DNA from: Bacteroidales bacterium UBA5429 | GTDB lineage: Bacteria; Bacteroidota; Bacteroidia; Bacteroidales; WCHB1-69 | DNA: 33,544 nucleotides | Reading direction: 5' to 3' | NCBI GenBank assembly: GCA_002427605.1 | Contig: DIRT01000024.1 | Location: forward strand, 20,617 to 54,160 | In this document: one piece after another, positions 13,172 to 20,632 of the stretch | How positions within the stretch are numbered: the stretch's first letter is position 1 | How the letters are laid out: each line of letters opens with the position of its first letter | Notes under the pieces: model-generated | Database searches by the model: none | Told to the model about the DNA's origin: nothing | What the model saw: the letters and a program-made list of their open reading frames with translations, nothing else | Translations under genes and position numbers: made by a program

Positions 13172-14344
13172 CTACCCCTTAACCACTGCCAAGGGTGACA
13201 ACTCCACCTTAATTTCTACAAGGTCTTCTTGATTCATCATAACCTGAACGATGTTCTTGTATGCAGAGGGTGCTTCATCTAAATCTTTTTGACTCTTAAT
13301 CGAGTGTACAATCCCTTTTTTATCTAATTTTTTGACTTCATCTTCAAGACTTAAGACTCGAATTGCTTCATTTCGACCCATGATCCGTCCTGCACCATGC
13401 GAGCAGCTGGAGAAACTTTCAGGATTGCCGAGTCCTTCCACTATATATGACTTAGTACCCTGTGATCCAGGGATAATTCCGAGTTCTCCCTTATGTGCGG
13501 AAGTAGCACCCTTACGATGCACTATCACGTTTTTCCCGAAGTGATTTTCCCATGTTGCATAATTATGTGCAATGTTTATCATTTCACCATAATCAATTGC
13601 TGGAAAAAAATCTGAAAGTACCTCTTGTACTCGTGTGAGCATTAATTTGCGATTGGCAAAAGCAAAATCAACACAATATCTCATCTCGTTGTAGTAACTA
13701 TGTGCTTCTTCAGTATTGAAAGGCAAAAAAGCTAGATCAGCTTTGGGGTTTACAGATGAGTGCCACATAGTGTTTAATTTTTGTGCAACTTTGTTATAAT
13801 GGTCTGCAACTTGTTTCCCAATATTCCTACTACCCGAGTGAATCATGATCCAAATCATGTTCTCTTTATCTTTTTGAATCTCAATAAAGTGATTTCCGCC
13901 TCCTAGTGTACCAAGCTGTTTTAAAGCAGATTTATACTCTTTTATCACAACCGACATATTTTCAATGTCATAGTTTTGAGGCATGAGTTCTCTATCTTGA
14001 TATTTTTTGTGGTGGTTGAATCCAACAGGTATTTTTTTTCTTATTTCCTCGACGATTTTTCCCAATTTTTTTTGAATACTGGGTGCAAACTTCAGATAGG
14101 TCTTGACGGCACACATTCCGCACCCAATATCGACTCCCACAGCATTAGGAACGATCACTCCATCGGTAGCTAATACGCCTCCAATAGGCATTCCATACCC
14201 CGAATGTGCATCCGGCATCAGACAAACATGCTTAAAAGCAAAGGGTAAATTAGCCAGATTTTTCACCTGATATAAGGTGTTATCATCAATATCGTCGAGC
14301 CAAACTTTAATAGGTATTCTTTCTGTATTTAAAACTTTTTTCAT
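13172..14344 (-). CDS. rtcB: RtcB-family 3'-phosphate RNA ligase
   Basis: RtcB joins RNA 2',3'-cyclic phosphate or 3'-phosphate ends to 5'-OH ends with GTP and Mn2+. The 390-residue protein has LMPDAHSGYGMPIGGVLAT (42-60), VGVDIGCGM (69-77, metal Cys 75), GGGNHFIEI, MIHSGSRNIG, VHRKGATSAH and the guanylylated-His motif SCSHGAGRIMGR. An in-frame TTG at 14353 would add MIN; the ATG at 14344 is preferred. It follows dinB by 20 bases on the same strand and is probably cotranscribed. No RtcA, archease or RtcR gene is present in the window. Confidence 0.94.
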   Translation of the reverse strand: MKKVLNTERIPIKVWLDDIDDNTLYQVKNLANLPFAFKHVCLMPDAHSGYGMPIGGVLATDGVIVPNAVGVDIGCGMCAVKTYLKFAPSIQKKLGKIVEEIRKKIPVGFNHHKKYQDRELMPQNYDIENMSVVIKEYKSALKQLGTLGGGNHFIEIQKDKENMIWIMIHSGSRNIGKQVADHYNKVAQKLNTMWHSSVNPKADLAFLPFNTEEAHSYYNEMRYCVDFAFANRKLMLTRVQEVLSDFFPAIDYGEMINIAHNYATWENHFGKNVIVHRKGATSAHKGELGIIPGSQGTKSYIVEGLGNPESFSSCSHGAGRIMGRNEAIRVLSLEDEVKKLDKKGIVHSIKSQKDLDEAPSAYKNIVQVMMNQEDLVEIKVELSPLAVVKG

Positions 14345-14364
14345 GTTAATCAATTTTGATCATT

Positions 14365-15474
14365 TTAATAAGGCTCAAAAGGGAGTAATAGTTGTAGGTT
14401 AAACGAGGTTTCGGAAGGAGTTTCTATAGCCGGATTACTGACAGAAAAACCGATCAATCGTACTCCTTTATTTTCCAATGTTACTGTATCTAAAAGCTTT
14501 GTAGCCAGTTCAATAAATTCTGTAGCCAGTAGAAAACAAGTTTCAGAGGTTTGACTTCGAGTGATTTGTTTAAAATCTCCCCGTTTTACTTTTAGTGTGA
14601 ATGTATATCCTTGAAAATGAGTTTTTTTAATTCGACTTTCCAATTCATCTGCCAAAGCATCAAAGCGAGCAATAATCTGTTCTTTTTTCATTAAATCTTC
14701 ACCAAAAGTGCGTTCGCATCCAACGGATAAGCGTTCTCTAAAAGGCTCTACTTCCCGAAGATCATTCCCTTGTGCAAATTCAAAAAAAAGTTTACCTATT
14801 TTTCCAAACTTTTGAATTAAAAAAGCTTTCGATTGTGAACGTAATTCTTTACCGGTGTGGATTCCCAATACATGCATTCGTTTAGCAGTAACCCGTCCAA
14901 CTCCCCAGAAAGATTCTATAGGTAAATTTTCAATCACCTGGATTGCCCTGATCGGATGGATAACGGTCAATCCGTCCGGCTTTTGCATTTCAGAAGCTAT
15001 TTTAGCCAAAAATTTATTGTATGAAACCCCAGCAGAGGCAGTTAGTTTGAGCTCAGATTTGATTTTTTGTTTGATCTCTTGAGCAATATCTTGTGCTAAG
15101 GGAATACCAAGCTTATTTTGGGTAACATCCAGAAAAGCTTCATCAAGGGATAAAGGTTCAATTAAGTCAGTATATTCATTGAAAATATCACGGACCTCCT
15201 TGGAAACTGATCTGTATACATCAAACCGGAGGGGTGCAAAAATTAATTCTGGACAAAGTTGCATAGCCCTTTTGGATGGCATAGCAGAGTGAATCCCAAA
15301 CTTACGCGCTTCATAACTGGCTGCTGCAACAACTCCACGAGAATGTGAACTGCCGACTACAAGTGGTTTTTTACGCCACTCGGGATGGTCACGTTGCTCT
15401 ACTGATGCATAAAAAGCATCCATATCCACGTGGATTATTCTGCGATATTGCGGTGTAGTTTCAATTAATTCCAT
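14365..15474 (-). CDS. dinB: DNA polymerase IV (Y-family translesion polymerase)
   Basis: The 369-residue polymerase has the catalytic IHVDMDAFYASVEQRDHPE (14-32; Asp17), PLSLDEAFLDVT with the second acidic pair, SAGVSYNKFLAKIASE, and the helix-hairpin-helix region after KPDGLTVI. The little-finger domain follows. The C-terminus ends in LQLLLPFEPY; LLPF resembles a sliding-clamp binding peptide (QLxLLPF-like). It bypasses DNA lesions and extends misaligned primers. It is first of a dinB-rtcB pair. No LexA-type box was recognised upstream. Confidence 0.95.
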   Translation of the reverse strand: MELIETTPQYRRIIHVDMDAFYASVEQRDHPEWRKKPLVVGSSHSRGVVAAASYEARKFGIHSAMPSKRAMQLCPELIFAPLRFDVYRSVSKEVRDIFNEYTDLIEPLSLDEAFLDVTQNKLGIPLAQDIAQEIKQKIKSELKLTASAGVSYNKFLAKIASEMQKPDGLTVIHPIRAIQVIENLPIESFWGVGRVTAKRMHVLGIHTGKELRSQSKAFLIQKFGKIGKLFFEFAQGNDLREVEPFRERLSVGCERTFGEDLMKKEQIIARFDALADELESRIKKTHFQGYTFTLKVKRGDFKQITRSQTSETCFLLATEFIELATKLLDTVTLENKGVRLIGFSVSNPAIETPSETSFNLQLLLPFEPY

Positions 15475-15549
15475 GTAAAGGGATGAAATAAGGTGTTATA
15501 TAATTCTTATTTTATAAATGAAAAACTAGAGGGGACCCAATTTTACATC

Positions 15550-16209
15550 TCATAGCAACTCTTTCAATTTATTGACATCAACAATACGACCTACTCCATC
15601 TTTATACTCGATAATGCCATCACGGCACATTTCCGATATCGCACGGGATAACGAAGGACGTTCAACTCCAAAATAACTTGCTAAAGAAACAATGCTTTGC
15701 CCCAATTCAAAATGCCCCTGTTTTGTTCGTTGCAAAATATAATAGGCGACTTTAGCTTTGATGCTTTTTTGTGCAAATATTTTTAACCTTTCAGATAAGA
15801 ATTGAATACGATTGGCATTAAAGTTTAAAAATCCAAGCAAAAATCTGGGACATGAAGCAATCTGTCGTTCCAATGATTTTTTTGTAATTCGAATAATTTC
15901 GCAATCCTCAGTAGCAATGATGTCGACAGGGAAACGGTTGTCATCAGCAAAAATTAAGGCCGATGCTAGAGGATAAGGTGCTGACAAAGTTGCAATTGGA
16001 ATCGTCATACCGGAATCAGCTACCATTTCAGTTTTTACACTTCCTTTAGATAACATGAATAAATGGGATACAACATCCCCCTGATAAGCAATATATTCTC
16101 CTCGTTTATAGGTCTTTATGCTATGTTCATTGAAAAATTGGAGGTTAGTTATCACCTCTTCTGGTTTTTCCTGACAAAAGGGACAGAAGAAAAGTAATTC
16201 TGTATTCAT
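15550..16209 (-). CDS. hcpR: Crp/Fnr-family regulator, HcpR type
   Basis: The 219-residue regulator has an N-terminal cyclic-nucleotide-binding-like domain (YKRGEYIAYQGDVVSHLFMLSKGSVKTE), a dimer helix, and a C-terminal Crp-type winged helix with FGVERPSLSRAISEMCRDGIIEY. Starting at the ATG at 16209 gives MNTELLFFCPFC; the longer frame to 16275 would run through both a -7 box and the palindrome at 16255. It is divergent from a ferredoxin-hcp operon, the arrangement of HcpR, which controls hcp in response to NO or nitrite in anaerobes including Porphyromonas. The symbol rests on context. Confidence 0.85.
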   Translation of the reverse strand: MNTELLFFCPFCQEKPEEVITNLQFFNEHSIKTYKRGEYIAYQGDVVSHLFMLSKGSVKTEMVADSGMTIPIATLSAPYPLASALIFADDNRFPVDIIATEDCEIIRITKKSLERQIASCPRFLLGFLNFNANRIQFLSERLKIFAQKSIKAKVAYYILQRTKQGHFELGQSIVSLASYFGVERPSLSRAISEMCRDGIIEYKDGVGRIVDVNKLKELL

Positions 16210-16226
16210 GATTTTAGTATTTTCTG

Positions 16227-16234
16227 CAAAAGTA
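16227..16234 (-). promoter_or_regulatory. -7 box of the hcpR-like regulator (TACTTTTG)
   Basis: Minus-strand TACTTTTG, an exact consensus match, 18 bases before the chosen ATG at 16209. The palindrome begins 20 bases upstream, where the -33 element would be. Confidence 0.6.
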
Positions 16235-16254
16235 TATAAAATTATTTTATCATA

Positions 16255-16268
16255 GTAACAAATGTTAC
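16255..16268. promoter_or_regulatory. HcpR-type operator GTAAC-N4-GTTAC
   Basis: GTAACAAATGTTAC is a 14-base interrupted palindrome with arms of five or six bases. From memory, one class of HcpR sites has the form GTAAC-N4-GTTAC. It lies centrally between the divergent -7 boxes, about 20 bases from each, so it could act on both transcripts and allow autoregulation. Confidence 0.65.
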
Positions 16269-16290
16269 ACACCATAACTTTATAAAGCTA

Positions 16291-16298
16291 TATTTTTG
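16291..16298 (+). promoter_or_regulatory. -7 box of the ferredoxin-hcp operon (TATTTTTG)
   Basis: Exact TAnnTTTG match followed by CAGAAAATT, the same context as the box at 8674-8681. It contains an in-frame TTG (16296) that is therefore unlikely to be a start codon. The leader to the GTG at 16317 would be very short. Confidence 0.65.
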
Positions 16299-16316
16299 CA
16301 GAAAATTAAAATAATT

Positions 16317-17186
16317 GTGAAAACGGTAAGGCAAATTATTAAAATAGACGAACAACTGTGTAATGGATGCGGAGCATGTATTGAAGGTTGTCATGAAGGT
16401 GCATTACAGTTAATCGATGGTAAAGCAAGAATCATTAGTGAGTTATATTGTGACGGTCTTGGAGCTTGTATTGGAGATTGTCCCGTAGGTGCTATCACCA
16501 TTGAAGAAAGAGAGGCAGAACCTTATAATGAATATGCTGTTATGGAACGCATTGTTGTGAAGGGTGAAACAACAATTCTCGCACACTTGAAACATCTGAA
16601 AGATCACGGGGAAATTGAGTACTTACAACAAGGAATTGACTATTTGAAAGAACATAATGTGGATGTAAATTTGAGTTCTATTGAAACAAAAAGTTTCGTT
16701 TTAGATAGTGAACCGAAATTGGGATGTGGTTGTTCAGGAAGTTTGGAACGCTCGTTTACTGCGGCTTCATCCAATGAACCGAGTGTTTCGTCAACTCAAA
16801 TTCAATCACGATTGACTCACTGGCCTGTACAACTTCATTTGTTGAATCCTCAGGCAGGATTTTTTCGAAAGGCTAATATTGTTATTGCTGCCGATTGTAC
16901 AGCGTATGCCTATGCTGATTTCCATAATCGCTTCATTCACAATCATACCTTGGCAATAGCTTGTCCTAAACTGGATAGTAATAAAGAGTCCTATATAGCC
17001 AAAATTATAGAAATGATCGATTCAGCTGAAATCAATACCCTTACAGTTGTTATTATGGAAGTACCCTGTTGTGGAGGATTGATTCAATTAGTGCAAACAG
17101 CTGCTCAAAAAGCATTTCGTAAAGTACCTATCAAAAAAATTGTTGTGGGTGTACAAGGTGATATAAAAGAAGAAACTTGGATTTAA
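16317..17186 (+). CDS. 4Fe-4S ferredoxin domain protein linked to Hcp
   Basis: A 289-residue protein from a GTG start, giving MKTVRQIIKIDEQL. The first cluster motif is complete (C15, C18, C21, C25 in CNGCGACIEGC). The second, CDGLGACIGDC, has C45, C51 and C55 but Leu48 where a Cys is usual, so it may hold a three-Cys cluster. A middle linker has GCGCSGS and the C-terminal half has VPCCGG. It probably passes electrons to Hcp encoded 42 bases downstream. The in-frame TTG at 16296 is rejected because it is inside the -7 box. The GTG start is unusual for this window. Confidence 0.85.
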   Translation: MKTVRQIIKIDEQLCNGCGACIEGCHEGALQLIDGKARIISELYCDGLGACIGDCPVGAITIEEREAEPYNEYAVMERIVVKGETTILAHLKHLKDHGEIEYLQQGIDYLKEHNVDVNLSSIETKSFVLDSEPKLGCGCSGSLERSFTAASSNEPSVSSTQIQSRLTHWPVQLHLLNPQAGFFRKANIVIAADCTAYAYADFHNRFIHNHTLAIACPKLDSNKESYIAKIIEMIDSAEINTLTVVIMEVPCCGGLIQLVQTAAQKAFRKVPIKKIVVGVQGDIKEETWI

Positions 17187-17228
17187 AAATTCCATTTAAA
17201 TAAGTGTTAATAATAAAAAATTTAAACT

Positions 17229-18884
17229 ATGAACATGTTCTGTTTTCAATGTCAAGAAACAGCCCAAAATAAGGGGTGTACTATTAAAGGTGTTTGTGGC
17301 AAAACTGCCGATGTAGCTAATCTTCAGGATTTGTTGATATTCATGCTGAAAGCTATTTCAAGAAATACTGTAAAACTTCGTGAGAATGGAGTTGAAATTT
17401 CGAAGGCTACCAACCATTTTATCATGGAATCCCTATTTATGACCATTACCAATGCCAATTTTGATAAAAATCGCTTTGTGGAACGTATCCGTGAGGCAAT
17501 TCAATTGCGTGATGAACTGGCAACCCAACTTCAAACTAAAGGAATCACATTAGATATTTGTCCAGAATGTGATTGTACTACTTGGAGAGCAGACACGGTA
17601 GAAGAGATGGAAGCAAAAGCTGCAACTGTGGGAGTTCTTAGAACTGAAAATGAAGATATCCGTTCTTTACGTGAACTTGTAACTTATGGTCTCAAGGGAA
17701 TGGCAGCTTATGCTGAACATGCTGCTAATTTAGACTATGAAGATGAGGAAATATTTACTTTTATGCAAGAAGCATTGGTGGCAACTACTAAAGATCTCTC
17801 TGCTGATGAACTAACAGGGCTAGTATTGAAATGTGGTGAGTATGGAGTTAAAACAATGGCTTTGCTTGATAAGGCAAACAGTTCAACATACGGTAATCCT
17901 GAAATGACTAAAGTGAATATTGGAGTTCGTAATAATCCGGCGATTTTGATATCTGGTCACGACTTGCGTGATATGCAGGAACTATTGGAACAAACTGAAG
18001 GAACAGGTGTAGATGTGTATACTCACAGTGAAATGCTCCCTGCTAATTACTATCCTGCATTCAAGAAATACAGCCACTTCGTTGGGAACTATGGTAGCTC
18101 ATGGTGGCATCAAAATGAGGATTTTGAGACATTTAATGGTGTTATCCTCTTTACTACAAACTGTATCGTTCCTCCTCGCTCTACATCAACTTATGCAGAC
18201 CGAGTTTATACTACAGGATCATCTGGATTTGCAGGATTTCCACATATCGCTGACCGCAAAGAAGGAAAACCAAAAGATTTTTCTGCATTGATAGAACATG
18301 CAAAACGTTTGAAGTCTCCTACAGAGATTGAAACTGGCGAAATTATTGGAGGATTTGCTCATGCTCAAGTTTTTGCTTTGGCAGATAAAGTGGTTGATGC
18401 TGTGAAGTCAGGAGCAATACGTAAGTTCTTTGTTATGGCTGGATGTGACGGAAGAATGAAAAGCCGAAACTATTATACTGAGTTTGCAGAACAACTACCT
18501 AAAGATACTGTGATTTTAACAGCCGGTTGTGCTAAATATCGCTATAATAAACTTCCTTTGGGAGATATTGGTGGAATACCTCGCGTATTGGATGCTGGGC
18601 AGTGTAACGATAGCTACTCTTTAGCTCTGATTGCTCTCAAATTAAAAGAAGTGTTTGAACTTAATGATGTTAATGATCTCCCTATAGCCTATAATATCGC
18701 TTGGTACGAACAAAAAGCGGTGATTGTACTATTGGCGTTGTTGTATCTAGGCGTAAAAAATATTCATTTAGGGCCTACTTTACCAGGATTCCTTTCACCT
18801 AATGTAGCGAAGGTTCTTGTTGAGAACTTTGGAATTGCGGGTATAACGACTCCTGAAGAAGATGTTAAGATGTTTATGGCTTAA
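17229..18884 (+). CDS. hcp: Hybrid cluster protein (NO reductase / hydroxylamine reductase)
   Basis: The 551-residue enzyme reduces NO to N2O (historically annotated as hydroxylamine reductase) and protects anaerobes from nitrosative stress. The N-terminal cluster motif is C5-x2-C8-x8-C17-x5-C23. The hybrid cluster ligands are all visible: the His in GHDLRD, the Glu in HSEMLP, the Cys in TTNCIVPP, the Cys in TAGCAKYRYN, the Cys in DAGQCNDSYS, and the Glu and Lys in WYEQKAV. Cotranscribed with the ferredoxin and followed by a strong terminator. Confidence 0.97.
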   Translation: MNMFCFQCQETAQNKGCTIKGVCGKTADVANLQDLLIFMLKAISRNTVKLRENGVEISKATNHFIMESLFMTITNANFDKNRFVERIREAIQLRDELATQLQTKGITLDICPECDCTTWRADTVEEMEAKAATVGVLRTENEDIRSLRELVTYGLKGMAAYAEHAANLDYEDEEIFTFMQEALVATTKDLSADELTGLVLKCGEYGVKTMALLDKANSSTYGNPEMTKVNIGVRNNPAILISGHDLRDMQELLEQTEGTGVDVYTHSEMLPANYYPAFKKYSHFVGNYGSSWWHQNEDFETFNGVILFTTNCIVPPRSTSTYADRVYTTGSSGFAGFPHIADRKEGKPKDFSALIEHAKRLKSPTEIETGEIIGGFAHAQVFALADKVVDAVKSGAIRKFFVMAGCDGRMKSRNYYTEFAEQLPKDTVILTAGCAKYRYNKLPLGDIGGIPRVLDAGQCNDSYSLALIALKLKEVFELNDVNDLPIAYNIAWYEQKAVIVLLALLYLGVKNIHLGPTLPGFLSPNVAKVLVENFGIAGITTPEEDVKMFMA

Positions 18885-18910
18885 TCTATAAGTTTAAATT
18901 TTGAAAAATG

Positions 18911-18943
18911 GAGTTATACTAATTAGTGTAACTCTTTTTTTTT
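18911..18943 (+). terminator. Rho-independent terminator after hcp
   Basis: GAGTTATAC (18911-18919) pairs with GTGTAACTC (18926-18934) with one G-U pair around a six-base loop, followed by nine T. Confidence 0.9.
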
Positions 18944-19048
18944 GTTTTAAAATGTTAATCAACCTCGTTTAAAATAATAATAAGATTCTTATAGAATAAA
19001 AGTTTTGATTTTTTATTGCATTTATTCTATTTTTTTGCTTTTTTTTAT

Positions 19049-19056
19049 TATTTTTG
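19049..19056 (+). promoter_or_regulatory. -7 box of the antiporter gene (TATTTTTG)
   Basis: Exact TAnnTTTG match in a T-rich stretch, 70 bases before the ATG at 19127. Confidence 0.5.
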
Positions 19057-19126
19057 CAGAGGTGGATTAGTGGGTTTAAAAACAGGATCGATTAATCTTC
19101 TTTAATCCTTTTAAAAACAGGTAAAC

Positions 19127-20632
19127 ATGCAAACAGAACTCTTTTTACTTATAGTATCCTTGTTGTTTTTTCTAAGCATTCTTTCGGGTAGGGCCAGTTC
19201 TCATCTGGGAATTCCTGCTTTGTTATTTTTTCTTGCAGTGGGAATGCTTTTTGGGAGCGACGGATTTGGAATTCGATTCGAGAATATCCAATTAGCTCAA
19301 AGCATTGGGACAATTGCCCTTTGTATGATCCTCTTCTCAGGGGGGTTGGATACACAACTGTCAGAAGTTAAGCCGGTTATGTATCAAGGGATATTATTGG
19401 CCACTGTGGGTGTGTTTCTGACAGCGATTCTATCAGGTTTGTTGACCTGGTGGATCTTGAAACTAACGCTTCCTGCTGTAACTGTTTCGTTGATAACAGC
19501 TTTTCTTTTGGCTTCTATTATGTCTTCTACTGATTCGGCATCGGTATTCTCTATATTAAGGTCCAGAGGGTTGTCGTTGAGGAATAACCTCCGTCCTTTG
19601 CTGGAATTGGAAAGTGGAAGTAATGACCCTATGGCTTATGTATTGGTTATTACACTGATCGATATTATTAAGATGGGAAGTTCTCCCAATTATTGGAATG
19701 CCGGGCTGATGTTAGTACTTCAGTTGCTAATAGGGATGTTGCTGGGCTATTTTTTGGGTAAACTTTCCGTATTTTTAATTAATAAAGTGAGGATCTATAA
19801 CGACTCGCTTAATCCAATTTTAGTATTTACTTTTGCTATTTTTATTTTCTCAGTAACTTATTTTCTCAAAGGAAATGGCTTTTTAGCTGTGTATGTGGCA
19901 GGACTTGTGATTGGGAATTCAAAATTTATACACAAAAGAAGTACCATGACCTTTTTTGATGGACTCGCCTGGCTGTTTCAGTTAACTATGTTTTTAATGT
20001 TAGGCTTGTTGGTGAATCCACATGAGTTAGTTGATATTATTGTTCCGGGATTGATTATTAGTCTGTCTACTATATTGATTACAAGACCTATTGCAGTTGC
20101 TTTGACGTTACTTCCTTTTAAAAAGATGCCGGTCCGGGATAAAGCCTACGTTTCCTGGGTGGGATTGCGTGGTGCAGTGCCCATTATTTTTGCTATTATT
20201 CCTTTGGCTGAGAATATTCCTCACGCCAGATTGATATTCAATATCGTATTCTTTTGTACCCTGGTTTCTTTGTTGGTTCAAGGAACATCTATCTCTGTGA
20301 TGGCAAAGTGGTTGGGGGTGATTGATTATGATAGTGCAGAATCCAAAATGAAAAAAATTGATATTGACTTTGCTTCTGAATTGAAAACTGTTGCCAGTGA
20401 GGTTACGATCACTCAATCTGCTCTTCAGAATGGATCTTATCTTATGAATCTTTCACTTCCTGATCAAACCCTGGCGGTTCTTTTGAAAAGAGGTGACAAC
20501 TATTGTGTTCCAACAGGAAAAACTGAACTGCAAGAAGGTGATGTTTTATTGATGATTACAGATGATAAAGAAGCACTGCTGAAAACCTACGAAAATTTAG
20601 GAGTTGAGTATAAAAAATTAAAGTTTGATTAA
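19127..20632 (+). CDS. NhaP2/CvrA-type potassium (cation)/proton antiporter with TrkA-C domain
   Basis: The 501-residue CPA1-family inner-membrane antiporter has about 12-13 hydrophobic segments over residues 1-400 and the family motifs LFSGGLDTQL, IMSSTDSASVFSIL and LLELESGSNDPMAYVL, whose Asp residues belong to the ion path. From about residue 405 it has a cytosolic RCK-C/TrkA-C-like domain (LPDQTLAVLLKRGDNYCVPTG..LQEGDVLLMI) that gates by ligand binding in related proteins. It probably exports K+ or Na+ for pH or cation balance. The last 15 bases overlap the 3' end of the convergent peptidase gene. Confidence 0.92.
   Translation: MQTELFLLIVSLLFFLSILSGRASSHLGIPALLFFLAVGMLFGSDGFGIRFENIQLAQSIGTIALCMILFSGGLDTQLSEVKPVMYQGILLATVGVFLTAILSGLLTWWILKLTLPAVTVSLITAFLLASIMSSTDSASVFSILRSRGLSLRNNLRPLLELESGSNDPMAYVLVITLIDIIKMGSSPNYWNAGLMLVLQLLIGMLLGYFLGKLSVFLINKVRIYNDSLNPILVFTFAIFIFSVTYFLKGNGFLAVYVAGLVIGNSKFIHKRSTMTFFDGLAWLFQLTMFLMLGLLVNPHELVDIIVPGLIISLSTILITRPIAVALTLLPFKKMPVRDKAYVSWVGLRGAVPIIFAIIPLAENIPHARLIFNIVFFCTLVSLLVQGTSISVMAKWLGVIDYDSAESKMKKIDIDFASELKTVASEVTITQSALQNGSYLMNLSLPDQTLAVLLKRGDNYCVPTGKTELQEGDVLLMITDDKEALLKTYENLGVEYKKLKFD

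Noticed and set aside
16210..16275. Upstream ATG extension of the Crp/Fnr regulator
   Set aside because: It would encode through the -7 box and the operator palindrome; the extra residues do not look like the family.
16296..16316. TTG start for the ferredoxin gene
   Set aside because: It lies inside the TATTTTTG -7 box; the GTG at 16317 gives the family-like N-terminus.
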